From: Lucifuga dentata
Taxonomy: Eukaryota; Chordata; Actinopteri; Ophidiiformes; Bythitidae
DNA: 64,000 bases
Direction of reading: 5' to 3'
Assembly (NCBI GenBank): GCA_014773175.1
Contig: VXCM01000204.1
Span: 1 to 64,000, forward strand
Positions 24,229-64,000 of the stretch are shown one piece after another. The notes beneath the pieces are model-generated. The model saw only the letters and a list, made by a program, of their open reading frames with translations. It searched no databases and was not told where the DNA came from. The translations under genes and the position numbers were made by a program. How positions within the stretch are numbered: position 1 is the first letter of the stretch; every line of letters begins with the position of its first letter.

Positions 24229-24248
24229 TAATCCCAAACGTGGGATTA
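24229..24248. promoter_or_regulatory. Inverted pair of TAATCC homeodomain-type sites
   Basis: TAATCCCA and TGGGATTA are separated by AACG, a perfect 8-bp inverted repeat. TAATCC is the core bound by K50 homeodomains such as Otx and Pitx. Regulatory use is inferred. Confidence 0.3.
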
Positions 24249-25187
24249 CAGGCTGCTGAGGGACATGAGTTTACACACTAGCTGTGTCCTGAGGCTGTGC
24301 GTGGGCTGTGTGCATCATGCTGAGGCTGAATTTAGCATTCTTCCTCGTTAGCTTATGACACTTTAAGTGTAATAACGGGCTTGTTTATGAAAACTCGGAA
24401 AGGTCAATCAGCCACCAAATTCCCAGCATCTCAGGGAAAGCTCAAGAGGCGGGATCACAATTTATCCCTCATGGTGATTACAGTGCCATTGCTAACATTA
24501 ACTCTTTTTTCTGACTTCATTGGTAATTGTGGGAATGAAGAAATTTATATATGAATCACACATGTTACACAAACACACAATAAATGTTAATGTTAGAAAA
24601 ATGTTGGAATCTCTGTACCTCAGGTTGAGAATCATTGCTCTAACAGCAGTAACTGTCTGTCAAAGAGAATGGGGGGGGNGGGGGGGGGTCCAAAGATTAT
24701 ATCAAAATCAGCCTTGATATAGTTGTTTTGCTTTATAGAGATCCCCATGACCAATAAACTGAAATTGATGTGTAAAATCAGTGGTCCCCCTTTAAAGAGG
24801 CCAAATTATCCTAAAAGCTAATAGCACTAGTAAACATATATTATGGATTTTAATGCCATTACCATTTTCTTGCCTTACACCCACAGTCTCAACCATCATT
24901 AGTGTGTCTCTCAAACAGAGAATATCTGTGTTTGTCAGGGGTCAAACTGCTACCAAGTGTTTTTATTAAGGGAACGTGCAGAGTCAGTGAAATCTGCCAG
25001 CTATTCTTGGCAGATTCTCTGGGATTTCATTGTCCTGCCAGTGTCCCGACCCTTTCAACACTTCATAACATAGGCTGTTCTCTTGCAAGACCAGCGAGAA
25101 CAAAGATGTCTGCAGATCTGCTTTAAAGTGTCTCCTCACTACAAGCTCACACCCTGATCTTACCATGCCATGTTCTTACAGCGTGGC

Positions 25188-25712
25188 TTAAAGGATCATA
25201 CCAGTGGATTTGCATGTTTGAGCCTAATAAATACTACCCATATACATGCTATACCATTACAACCATTTTGTAAAAAAATACTGAAGCAGTAAATGTTCAA
25301 ATTGCTTTTCTACCTGGATTCAGTTCATTCGACTTGAAACGTGCTTGAGATAAGTAATCATTCACAGCGAACAATATGACTCAAATAATCCATCACACGC
25401 TGTTATTATTTTTGTCAAAGTTAGTTAATTTAACCAATCCAACATGGAGGTAGAGGGAAGAAAATGTATGTATCCACCAGGGAATATAGTTCCAGGAGAA
25501 AACTGCTTTTAATGAGAAATTAAAACAACTGTGCCTTCAGCAAATGTGCGTAAGTGTAAATGTAGAAGTGAAACACTGAATTTTAAGGTGGGTGTAACAT
25601 AAAAACTATAACATGGTTTTAGATTTTGGAAAATGGTTGGCATTAATGTAACGTGTATGCAGGTTGTATTCATTGGGTTCAAACATGCAAAGCCACCGGT
25701 ATGGTCCTTTAA
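25188..25712 (+). mobile_element. TTAA MITE, copy H (complete)
   Basis: TTAA-AGGATCATACCAGTGG at the left and GGTATGGTCCT-TTAA at the right, 525 bp, same orientation as copy C. Located in the proposed pdgfrb intron 1. Confidence 0.85.
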
Positions 25713-26362
25713 TCCCCTGTATAATGTCAGCTCTCCAATCTCTTTTTGAAATGGTCCACTGGCCCTCTTTGGCCTTCTTCTGATCTGACAGCTCATCTCA
25801 TTTTGAGGGTCAGATTCCCCTCAAAAGCCATTCAGAGTCCCCCACTGCCCAACAGTCAACATAAAGCCTCATCATGTTGCATTAGCCAAACATTACTTTT
25901 TCGTCCCCTTTCAAAGAGTAAAAATAACATTCGAACACTCCTAGCTTCTTGTTGAACATTCAGGGTTTCCTGCAGTTTGATCTCAGATGTAAATGCATAT
26001 CCTGCAGCAGCCCTGACACAGCCATTTGACTTATTTTAGCAGTAACAGCAGATAACATTTGTTTGTTCTCTGACTGCCAAGCGACACAAGCCTTTAGTGT
26101 CACTGTGTTTGCCTGTCATCCCTTAAAGCCATCATCACTGACACATAGGTCACTAGTACTCATAAGCTTTGATGTACGCCTTCCTCACTGGATGGAAGAT
26201 GGGCCCTCTATATTGGGGCCCCCAGGGATGAGGTGACCCCTCTGCTCCTGGCGTTGTCAACAATGTGGTCCCAAGTGTATCAGTGGTCCTGGGAAAGTTT
26301 TGGAGAAGTACTGTGGGAACGTGAACTGTACGCAGACACGAACGGGAAGAGGGGGAGGTTTG

Positions 26363-26382
26363 TTTGTGTGTGTGTGCGTGTN

Positions 26383-26442
<60 letters not shown>
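26363..26442. repeat. (GT)n microsatellite with assembly N
   Basis: About 40 GT units interrupted by one N at 26382. Confidence 0.95.
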
Positions 26443-26443
<1 letters not shown>

Positions 26444-26525
26444 ATGAGATGTATGCGATGTAATGCAGCATGTACCTGTAATATGAATGTTTTTGTGTGT
26501 TAAGACAAAAACATCCAATCAGCTG

Positions 26526-26530
<5 letters not shown>

Positions 26531-26570
<40 letters not shown>

Positions 26571-26571
26571 N
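26531..26571. repeat. (CT)n microsatellite
   Basis: About 20 CT units ending at an assembly N (26571). Confidence 0.95.
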
Positions 26572-27025
26572 GCTCCCTCCTTCACCACTTTTTATTAGAA
26601 CCAGGCGGCGGGGGAGGAAATGGACCAGTCATGTTTTTGGAGCTACTTAAGAGTTTTTCGTTTTGGGAGCGGAAGTGCCAAAGGCGTTTCATTTAGAGAG
26701 TCGACGTGTATCTAGTCTGAGTAACCGGCTTTGGGTTTGAAATCAATTTGAAATCAAATCTTCTTGTACGTGAGCACCAGTGCCTCACTATTCCAGTCAT
26801 GTATGTCTTATGTCAGGAAATTTAACTTCTAGCCATAAAACAAATGAGCCTCTTCTGAATATTATGAAGAAAGGATGAGACAAACATGAACATGCATGCT
26901 CACTTACAACATGCTTAAAGATAGTTCAAACCCTTAAAATAGAAACTGCACAAGTGGAGTGAATTATCAAGTAAAAACATTGAAGCGGGTAAGATTTCTG
27001 AAGATACATTTCACAGTTTTTCCAC

Positions 27026-27150
27026 TGGCTCCCTCGAAGGATCCCTCCTTCTCTTCCTCCTCCACCCTCACCCTTCCCAAGACTCCTNTGGCTCCCTCGA
27101 AGGATCCCTCCTTCTCTTCCTCCTCCACCCTCACCCTTCCCAAGACTCCT
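27026..27150. repeat. Assembly-join duplication (62 bp x 2 around N)
   Basis: 27026-27087 equals 27089-27150 around the N at 27088. Confidence 0.8.
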
Positions 27151-28117
27151 TCTTCCGCCCTCTCTCTCTTTCCCACCCTCTTGCATACAGGCCTGTCATC
27201 TGTCCTTAACTGTTTCCAGACGTCTGTGTGCTACATCCCTGAACCCCCCCCCCCCANCAACCATAACAACAAACCTGCCCTCCCTTCTTCAATTCAGACC
27301 TTTCTGAATGCAGGAAAATTAGAAAGTTTAGAGGTCTGGGCTGGTTGATGTTGGGGTTGGGATGTTGGTGGGCATTAGTCACCTTTGACTCAAAACCTGA
27401 ATCAGTTCTGTAGAACTTGAGTTCCTGCTGGTGTTATAAAGCCATAGCAACCTTTCAAAACTCCAAGGACGTTCCTGTGTCTGTGGCTTTTGTGAGTGCC
27501 CTCATTTTCACTTTTGTTTATACCAAAACCAATTAATGGCTCAGCATGACGCTAGAATAGCTTGGATGCAGCATTGTTGCCAGTGAATGTGTTGCAGAGT
27601 GCACAGTGACCCGTTTGTTGGTGGAGAGAACGCTGGTGAACTGGGAACACAAAAAGTGCAAGACATTGTTGCTCTGTCCCTGTGCAGCGAAGCGTCAAAA
27701 ACCTTCAGTGTGAACTGCTTCTGCACCTAAGGCTGCGTGCATTAAAGAAAACAGCTTCCTCAACAACACATTATATTAAAAAGTATGTCACTTTCTTTGA
27801 TTCAAAGCAGATTCCTCTGACATGCAAAGTGATTTATTTTGTAAACTCTCACTTGACCTGCACACTGGGTCTCATCCATCATGATATGAAACTCATTTCA
27901 TATGGAAAGATGTTAATGAGATGTTCAGGGTCTTCAAGGTTCAACACTCCCTCATAGCACAATCTTTTGTGGACAGAATAATCTGCATTTTTCAAAAATA
28001 CTGATTGATGGATTCAGGGGGTAAAGCATCGTTAAAAAGGATTCATGAGGTTTAACCAGTAATAATACATCGAATATTATCTGTTTGCAGAGTAAAAGTG
28101 CTTTGAAGGTGTCCACC

Positions 28118-41214
<13,097 letters not shown>

Positions 41215-42492
41215 AAAATAGAGCCATTTACTGGGGATATTTTAAATCTCATGCCTGAAAAGGGAACGTGACAATAACAGAATGTAGCAAACAGACTTCA
41301 CTGAGAAGGTAGTTTTTGTATCTTCCCTAAACACTCTTATGGGTTCACCTCATTTTTGTGTCCCACTTCGTTCCTCTAAAGCTATAAAATTATAACAAAT
41401 TATGAGCATGATCTTATCGTCCGATTTTTTGGTGGAAGCTAGCCCAAGAGTAAAAACTGTCCTCTGCTCTAGATGTCTAAAGAGGACCAGTTTCTGTTTA
41501 TTTTTGATTCATCTGAGGTACATGAGTTATTTTATGTCTGTCAAAGCTTTTATTTTTTTAGACTCCTTTAACCACATGTCCTTGTTGGTTCTCATTATCA
41601 TTTCCATCATTTTCCTATTTGATAAAAGTCACTGTTCAAAATTCAAAACCAGCTTAGACGGTTGCAAAGCTGGTGACGAAATAAAAGTTTTTTTTTATTA
41701 TTCTTTTATTGGAGTGTTATTTCCAGGAGACAAAATACAGAAAGACTCTACATGCACTGTTTTACTTTGTTTTCAGTCACAAATACAGTTGTTTCATTCA
41801 ATCCTCATTTTGATTTAGAAAATATGAAATATTTGACATTTTTGAATTCTGATGACTTGTTTTGTAGAGGGTAAATTCATAGTTTTGTGCCAGTTTTGCA
41901 CTTTATTATTGTAGAAAAACATATATAGTGACAATAAATATATAAAGGTACTCATAGAATTTTATGCAGCTGACAGTCACGGACAACTTTTGATTTAGAC
42001 GGTGAATATTGACACCGAGCTCTTATTTCTGTGATGATGTGAAAATATTAAATGCAGCAAATCACTGCCTTAGCACAAGATGGCACAAGTTTGTGTCTTT
42101 GTGTAGATCGGATAATGACTGTTTCTTTGTCTTGCAGCTATCAAGTTTTGTTGCTTGCTGATATGAAGGGCTACTGTCTTTGGGAATCCCAGATAGTGGT
42201 TTCTGTACATAAATTATGCTTTTAATCTTCTCTTGACTTGTATAATATTCACTCACACACTCTCACTCTACCATGTAAAACAGCACCATGTCATTCCTTG
42301 TAGCATTTACCACACTTTACAATGCAGACTGTTCCACAGCTACGGTACCAAAGCTCCTGTTAACGTTTACAAATGTATTTTTATATGTGCCGTTTTATAT
42401 GTTGTAAATGAGACAATAAATGTTTATCATCATATTAGTGGGAGCTTGTATTTTTCATTTCATGATCTATTGTCATTTGATTTGCTCACTGT

Positions 42493-43094
42493 TTAAAGGA
42501 TTATTTTGCAAGTTTGAGCCTAATATATTCAATTTTCTTACACATAGCATTACTGACAATCATTTCCCAAAGCATACTACTGGAACGGTGAATTAAAAAT
42601 GTTTTTCCTACCTTCCAGACCTCCATTGGTTTCAGTTCATTCTGGTACACTATTAAAATCAATTTGTTGATATTTGAAACGTTCTTGGGATAGGTAATCC
42701 ATTGCGAACAAGACGTGTATTCAGTTTTTTTTTTTTTTTTTTTTTTTTTTNTTTGTTTTTTTTTTTAGAAGTTATGGAGTTTTAGCGTTGAAGTGCAATA
42801 AAAAAGCCAGAGTGAATGTATGTCTCCACCAGGGAATATAGTCCCAAAAGCAGAGCTGCGTTTATTGAAAAATTTAAGACTGTGACTTCACAAGGCTGCG
42901 TAACTATTAGCAGGCAAAATATCGATTTTTGTAGCGCTTGAATATTTGATTTTGAAAGAGTAAGAGATTTTGCAAAATACCAGGAAAGCTGAAATATGGT
43001 TTTATCTTTGTGAAATGATTGTCAATAACCTTACGTGTATGAAAATTGAATATATTAGGCTTAAACCTGCAAAATGGCCAGTATGGTCCTTTAA
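42493..43094 (+). mobile_element. TTAA MITE, copy K (complete, second subfamily)
   Basis: TTAA-AGGATT at the left and GGTCCT-TTAA at the right, about 600 bp including a T-run with an N at 42751. The right arm differs from most copies and shares 'tgaaaattgaatatattagg' with copies A and O. Confidence 0.85.
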
Positions 43095-44107
43095 ACCTCA
43101 GAAAGAACATTATTCTAAAACCCCATGCTCAACAGACTCAGTACTGTCCAGAGCTAAACCGAAATAAAATTTAATCTGAGTCCAACACATTAATGAACAC
43201 ATTAACACACATTAATGAATAACACATTAATGAACCCAGACCAAATCAAAGTACAATTTAATCCAGACTGGTTCTTTTGGCCTTTGTGTCACAGTTAGTC
43301 TTGTTTCGAAACAATGTCATCTGTGTTCCTTAGCAGATTTGTGTATATTGAGAATAATTGAGAACTTAAGAATTTATAGGGAATTAATCTTTAAATGTGT
43401 GACACAATCACTAACTTCCAGCAGGATCAATCAAAATCAAAACCTCCCCTCCTCACATTCCCAAATCCATACTGATTTTTCTCACTCTACCCTTATCTCT
43501 CAGTGCTAACCTCTAGTTCCTGTATCAGATTTCTGAGAGCCTCTTTCACTATCCTTCCTGTGTCCTCTTAGGCAGCCACGGTTCAAAAGCGTTGGAGGTG
43601 ATTAGTCTCACCTCCGTGGATGTCTCGGGAGAATTGACCCTTTCTGTGGCAAAATGGCACTTGCTCATTAATGTGTTGAGCATGATATCCTGATCCTCCG
43701 CCCCTACACACAGTTTTCTCCACCCTCTGCTTGCTGCCTCATAGATTTCATGTTTGCTGTGAGACTTTGGTGGCTGAGAAGCTATAAACAAGCAAAAGGG
43801 AGAAGGGACTCTTTTCAGCCCTGGATGCTGGAAACATCAAAGCCGGGGAGGTCATTAAACACCTCTGTTGAGCCAAAGACATCTGCAGGTCAGTAGATAG
43901 GATATAAATGAACAATGCCTACATGATTAAAGAAAGTTAAATGTATTTTGAGGAATATTTTATTTATGTAGCAGTAGCTTAAGTGGAATGGTTCCTCATA
44001 GGGTTTTTTTTTTTTGAGTCCATTATTTTCTTGCAATAAACAAGCAATGCAACAGAATGACTTTTTTCCGGTATAGTTTTATCTTTACATGAAAAACCAC
44101 TCTTACC

Positions 44108-44130
44108 AGGAAAAAAAAAGAGAAGTGAAT
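44108..44130 (+). promoter_or_regulatory. csf1ra: Purine-rich PU.1/IRF-like site upstream of csf1r
   Basis: An A-run followed by AGAGAAGTGAA, about 125 bp upstream of the csf1r start codon. It resembles the PU.1 consensus AAAGAGGAAGTG with one G missing. Mammalian CSF1R is driven by PU.1, but the match here is imperfect. Confidence 0.25.
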
Positions 44131-44253
44131 GATGGGTATGAGTGATAGCACAACTGAGATGTTATTCTCATTTCTGTCTCCTAAGCATAGATTGAGAGAA
44201 GAGTGTTTTCTAGCACCATCAAAACTCAGATCTGGAGTTGACCCGGGATCAGG

Positions 44254-59167
<14,914 letters not shown>

Positions 59168-62100
59168 AAATCTACCCATCAATCATTCAATTAATCATCA
59201 GGAAGCACCAAAAACTGGTATCGGCTAGCATTCTTGGCTGAAGTAGCACGGCTTGTCCACATGCTGGACAGTTGCAGTGAGTTTAAGTTGCCTTTGGAGC
59301 TATTTTCTGCCTGTCGCGCCTGTTTGCCAGACAGTCGAGCAGCTGCAGCAAGCATGTGACTTTCTTCTTTGCAGACCATGACGACAAAAAATTGCCACGT
59401 CTAACACCGACCTCTGACAAGAAAGGAGGAAATGGCAACAAACCACACCACACGTGCTTATCCAAAAGCACTCTTTATCATGCAATTTGTCTTTTTTTTA
59501 TTTATTTTTTTTTATTGGAACCTAAAATCAGTTTGCAGTTTGTCCATGTGAGGATATACAGTATGTCCATTCATCTCAAGTGTTCTTGATTATGTACTGT
59601 ATACTGTCTATATTTTATTACAGCCCTTTCAAAATCAGTACATGTTTTTGTGGAATTTTCAGACATATTTGTCAGCAGGTTCACTTCCTTTTCACGTTTA
59701 AAGGACCATATCACCCATTTTGGATGTTTGAGCCTATATTCAATTTTATAGACGTAAGGTTACTGACAATTATTTCACAAGGGATAAAACTGTATTTCAG
59801 CTTTTCAGATATTTTGCAAAATCTCTTAATCTTTAAAAATCAAATATTCAGGCAATACACCCACCTTAAAAATCGATGTTTCATCTGCTAATAGTTACAC
59901 AGCCTTATGAAGACATGGTCCTTTAAATTTTTCAATAAACGTGGGTCTTCTTTTGGGACTATATTCCCTGGTGGAGACATACGTTCACTCCACACTTTTT
60001 ATTGCACTTAAACACTAAAATTACTAAACTTAAAAAAAAAAAAACCCTCAATATATGTGTTGTTCACAATAATGGTTTACCTATTCCATAAATGTTTCAA
60101 GTATCAACAAGTTGATTTTAATAGAGTACCAAAATGAACTCAGACCAAGGGCGGTACGGAAGGTAGGAAAATTTTTTTAAAATTCACCATTCCAATAGCA
60201 TGCTTTGGGAAATGATTGTCAGTAACATTACGTGTATGAAAATTGAATATATTAGGCTCAAACATGCTAAATGGCTGGTGGTCCTTTAAAAAAAAAAAAA
60301 AAAAATTACATTTACAGTTTTTCAGAGGAAGCTACTCAACATTCTTAAACACTGGACCCAAGCCATATTGTCTGTATTTATACTCTTATGCTGTAAAAAC
60401 AAAGATATATAAAGTTATATTTTACATTCAGTTGAACATCTGAAAAGTGTTTTAAGTCTGCCTTATGGTTTAAACGTGTTGAATCAACCATGGAGACTGC
60501 AGAGAATGGTCATATTTTTTTATCCTCTGAGAGTTTTAGATATAGCTGTACTTCTTGTTGAAGCATTTACAATATCTATGGCAGTGTGATTGTTCCAGTT
60601 AAGTCCAATTAACAACCGATGGTTATTATGATTTAGGAACAGGGTGAAAACAAAACTGAGCAGGAAAGTCTTTGGATCTATTACAGATCTGATGTTTTAT
60701 TTTAGAGGCACAATTTAATTTTTTTTTTCTTTGACTTGTGCTAGGATGTAATGCTGTGTTCGTTGTACCTCAGGACTGGGAAGCTGTAACTCTGAATTCA
60801 TTTATGACCACCGTGCGTTTGAGCGAAACAAAGTGGGAGATATTTCATGGACGCCTCCGTGAAAACTTTTGTTTTGCTTGCCCTGTCGGACCAACAGAAG
60901 CTACATTTTAACATGTATGAACTATTCACCTTTTCAAAACAGCTACTGCATTGTCATTATTATAAGTTCAACCTGTTATTGTGTCTGTATGCTGATGGAT
61001 TNTAAAAAAAAAAAAAAAAAAGTTTCCAAATTACTGTTTACGGTCTGAGCAGGCATATTGAAATGATGAGAATACTGAGATCAAGGTTTAGGAACCCCTT
61101 CATTTTCCAAGAAGGAACTGTGAGTTGAGAGGGTGTTTTCTTTGACTTTTCCCAGCCGGAGTTCGAAATTCCAAGTTCTAAGTGCAAATTGAACACAGCA
61201 TAAGTTTCACTGATTCTTATATGTAGCAGTCAGTTTACACTGCCAACTGTGCGATGATTTGAGAATAACATATAAGCTATATGAGCAATTCAGACTGCAG
61301 ATTTGTATGACTTCAGGCATTTCAAAAGTGCTATTTTTATCTTAAAAAAAAGCTTGTGAGATGTTAAATGGTAATGTATATATCTCATAATGTAAATCAA
61401 GAATTATCTTTATTTTCACTGAATTTTCACTGAAATTTAGAGTCCTAGTAATAGTCACAGTAGATCTGTATTTCAGAAATGTTTTATGTTTTTGGTTCAA
61501 ATGAGAATCAATGTAAAAGCTGTAAATTCAATGAAAAACCACAGAGGTGTGGAATAAAGCTTTACTGTGCAAAGTTAATACAGCTGAAATGTTGTGTTGT
61601 CAGGCATTTATAAATTCCAGTTTTCTTTACCGATTACCGAAACTGTGCTGTGTTTATGGACTTCTCTCTTCACTTCCTATTTTTTATTGGATAATGCCCA
61701 AGCTGCATTTCCTCTGTTTCATTCCCACAGTATCTGTCAACACTGCACAACTCCAAACTCAATTCATACTTCCCTAAACCAGAAAGTATTAATTCCACCA
61801 CTAAGATGACTAAAAACCTTTCTACTTTGTGTGCTTTTAACTAAAATTCTTGGTTAAATCCCTCCAGTGAAGTCTGCAGGCTTGTGGATTTACTTGGATA
61901 AAATAAATTTACTTGCGGATAAAATGCACTTACTTTGATGATTTTACAGTCTGAGCGTGCGCTGAAACTGGACAAACCTCAGAGTGAATAGAGAAATAAT
62001 ATAAACATGTTTCTTTCACTTTTCTGACAAATCTAACACAGCCCAAAGACTTTTCCTGGTCTGACATTGTGTTATGTGAATGGAATATGTTTTGATAGTT

Positions 62101-62829
62101 TATTTCAAAATCACTTACAGGAACATTTTGGCACTTTAAATTAAACCTTGTGATGTGTCACCATCCATTCCAGCTCTGAATGCTAAACATAATGTCAAAG
62201 GCAGGCATTTGAGCAGAACGGGTGGAAATCCTGCTCTCCGCACACCAATAGGTGCTTTTTGCTGCTCAACGTCCATTTTCCTGACCAGTCCCAAAGGCAA
62301 CAAGTGGTAAGTGAGAGGTAAGAGTGCAAAACACAAAGCAGAAATGTCTCTGGAAATAAAAAGTCAATAAATAAACCATTTACTTAGTAAGAAGAAACAT
62401 AGCTGTTAAAATCAAGTCAAGTTTGCATCATCTTCACACAGTTATTCTGCATAACGTGTCTTTTAACTCTTGACACCATATTTGTACAAAAACTCTGTTA
62501 CATTCTTTCAGTCATTGGAAATATTTTTCTGACATTCATCTTGACTTTTACATATTCTCACTCACAATCATGCAGGTGATTTGAAGTTTAATGTTTCTTC
62601 ACAGTATCACTGGCCTGTTTTCCTTGTCTACGTATTACCACCAGATTTACTTCTGCAAAATTCAACCCACTTAATCCATGTTTAGTAACAGTTTCTCACT
62701 TCATATCAGTGCAGGTGATTAAATACACAGCTGAGTCCTTGGTTTTTTTCTTAGGGGGCATCCTTGTTCCTTACCGTTGTCTATTACTCGGATTCCTCTT
62801 ACATCAACCTGTCCTGCATCTTCACTTTT
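59168..62829. other. csf1r 3' region and tail-to-tail interval with hmgxb3
   Basis: It contains the csf1r 3' UTR of unknown length, MITE copy O, an A-run with an N at 61002, and AT-rich DNA. Candidate poly(A) signals on the plus strand are at 59934-59939 (inside the MITE) and near 61552. On the minus strand, candidates for hmgxb3 lie at 62829-62834 (overlapping its stop) and 62099-62104. No other gene supported. Confidence 0.5.
59698..60289 (-). mobile_element. TTAA MITE, copy O (complete, second subfamily)
   Basis: TTAA-AGGACCATATC at the left and GGTGGTCCT-TTAA at the right, 592 bp, reverse orientation. Its right arm shares 'tgaaaattgaatatattagg' with copy K. Confidence 0.85.
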
Positions 62830-63958
62830 TTATTCAAGCAGCACGACCTCCTCTCTAGTTTCTGTCCCTCCTTCCTGTACCTGTTCCATCCCACTTCCTT
62901 CATCTTCCTCTGCTTTGAGCTGTGCTACTCCCAGCCTGTACAGAGCGTCCCGAATCACAACCTGCCCAGGCTGGCACACCTTCACCACCTCATTGATCTG
63001 CTGGTTCACAATGTCCCTGCTGGACAGAAAATCTACCAGACGGTTGAACAGGTAGTAATAGGCCGCATTGTTGAAAACCACAGGTCCCTGCCGTGTACGG
63101 CTCCCCGAGGAACCCACCTCTGATTTCTCTGCGGAGTCGGTCTGCTCTGCCCTCTCCTTCTCCTCCTCCTCCCTCTCTCTCTCCAGCTCAGCTACAACAC
63201 TGATGTAGGGCTCCAGTTCTCTGCAGAGGAGCATGGAGTGGTGCTGTGGAGCAGAAGGTTCCTGGGCTTGAACTGCCTCTCCAGGGTGCACCAACCAGCA
63301 AGAAGAAGATCTGGTGATGGGATGGACCTGCTGGTTCTCCACCACTGAGGCAATGTCAGTGCTCAGCTCAGCACATGACACAAACTGAAGAATAAGCAGC
63401 AGAGACCATCTGAGACACTGACAATTGTTGAATCTTTGCAAATACTATAACATTCAGTTTGTCTTAACACAATCAGACGTTTAAAGGCATATTCTATAAT
63501 CCAAATGAGAAAAAAATAGAAGCCCACCACCAAAACTCTAAACTCAAGCTTGGAACCTCCTGTTACTCCTAAATATGATAAAGTTCTTTTAATACACCAG
63601 CTAACAGTAGATAACAATTAAAATCTGAGTTTTCAATATTTTCTGATGCTGTGAAAGTTGTTTGTGGGGTTTGACATTGACCCAGTTTATTTCCCCAAAA
63701 GTTGCCCTGTTTCCTATAAGATAACAGGACTTGAATGAAATCACCCACCTCTGGCTTTTCAAAGGGATCAGAGAAGCAGCCTTGGTTCCTGCCCCACATC
63801 TGGGTTGCCATTTCTGGGTACTGCATATCCATGCATAGTGCCACCTGACGGGCACAGTCAGTAACATAGACTGGAGGCCAGTAGCAGGAGGACACTAGCA
63901 GGTCGACATGATCTCGAGCCGTCTCTCCCCTCACCATGTACTTTGAGCCACACAACAC
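62830..63958 (-). CDS. hmgxb3: HMG-box containing protein 3, C-terminal part (incomplete)
   Basis: Two minus-strand exons are visible. 63958-63749 gives 70 codons after an acceptor CTCTCCAG and ends at donor GTGGGT. 63384-62830 gives 184 codons and a stop after acceptor TTATTCTTCAG. Both junctions are phase 0, so they join into 254 residues. The first exon has a Cys/His/Trp-bearing segment (SSCYWPP, CARQVALCMD). The second has an acidic, Glu/Arg-rich coiled stretch (about 25 residues), then YYYLFNRLVDFL and RDALYRLGVAQL. No HMG box is in view; it would lie in upstream exons outside the window. I assign HMGXB3 because this gene is the tail-to-tail neighbour of CSF1R in other vertebrates, and the C-terminal motifs seem familiar. 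The function of HMGXB3 is poorly known. Confidence 0.65.
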
Positions 63959-64000
63959 CTGGAGAGAGATTTTTTAGTGAAAACCCTTCTTAAGGGCTTT

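Larger units (their letters stand above)
18639..28090 (+). other. pdgfrb: Proposed first intron of pdgfrb
   Basis: About 9.5 kb with no supported coding exon. It contains MITE copies G and H, joins at 21548, 21842, 22629, 24679, 26382, 26571, 27088 and 27257, long GT and CT microsatellites, and an inverted TAATCC pair at 24229-24248. Long first introns often hold enhancers, but none can be proved here. Confidence 0.4.
41215..44253. other. pdgfrb 3' UTR and pdgfrb-csf1r intergenic region
   Basis: The pdgfrb 3' UTR probably runs to just past AATAAA at 41933-41938 or 42415-42420. Beyond it lies MITE copy K, a short tandem array of 'acacattaatgaa' units (about 43175-43240), and the csf1r promoter region. 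No extra gene seen. Confidence 0.5.

Noticed and set aside
41402..41818. 138-aa ORF downstream of pdgfrb
   Set aside because: Low-complexity, hydrophobic, AT-rich translation within the pdgfrb 3' UTR; no recognisable domain.

Overview
The window looks like a piece of a teleost fish genome. Coding sequence is split into short exons with GT-AG introns. Dinucleotide microsatellites are abundant and intergenic DNA is AT-rich and full of small repeats. The gene order HMGXB3 (tail to tail with) CSF1R - PDGFRB (head to head with) CDX1 is the known vertebrate block of human 5q32. A percomorph-like fish is plausible but cannot be proved from the sequence.

Layout, left to right. A six-exon immunoglobulin-superfamily receptor of the CD2/SLAM type (1410-5326, +, 381 aa) has an ITIM-like cytoplasmic tail. 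It is followed by about 3.3 kb without a gene. A three-exon caudal-type homeobox gene, cdx1 (8922-12742, -, 238 aa), has a TATA box and a perfect CRE upstream. From about 13 to 18 kb there is gene-free DNA. A probable non-coding first exon of pdgfrb ends at a donor at 18638, and a roughly 9.5 kb first intron follows. The pdgfrb coding sequence (28118-41214, +, 22 coding exons, 1118 aa) joins in frame from signal peptide to the C-terminal DSFL. The csf1r gene (44254-59167, +, 21 exons, 970 aa) follows about 3 kb downstream. The last two exons of a minus-strand gene, assigned to hmgxb3 mainly by synteny, occupy 62830-63958 and run off the right edge.

Pdgfrb and csf1r are class III receptor tyrosine kinases that arose by ancient tandem duplication: seven corresponding exons have identical lengths here. 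Pdgfrb acts in pericytes and mural cells. Csf1r acts in macrophages and, in fish, yellow pigment cells. Cdx1 is a posterior and gut transcription factor. The SLAM-like gene is probably an immune-cell receptor. These neighbours share a conserved locus rather than one pathway.

The main non-genic feature is a dense family of about 0.5-0.6 kb miniature inverted-repeat elements flanked by TTAA. At least 15 full, partial, nested or deleted copies are present. Two other dispersed repeats, many microsatellites and 24 single-N assembly joins are also visible. Nine of those joins have 45-83 bp of the same sequence on both sides, which I read as uncollapsed contig ends rather than biological duplications. 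I see no operon-like or wholly unknown genetic system. The most interesting points are the ITIM-bearing SLAM-like receptor, a Cdx1 whose PBX-binding hexapeptide has decayed, altered docking tyrosines in both kinases, and the MITE family.
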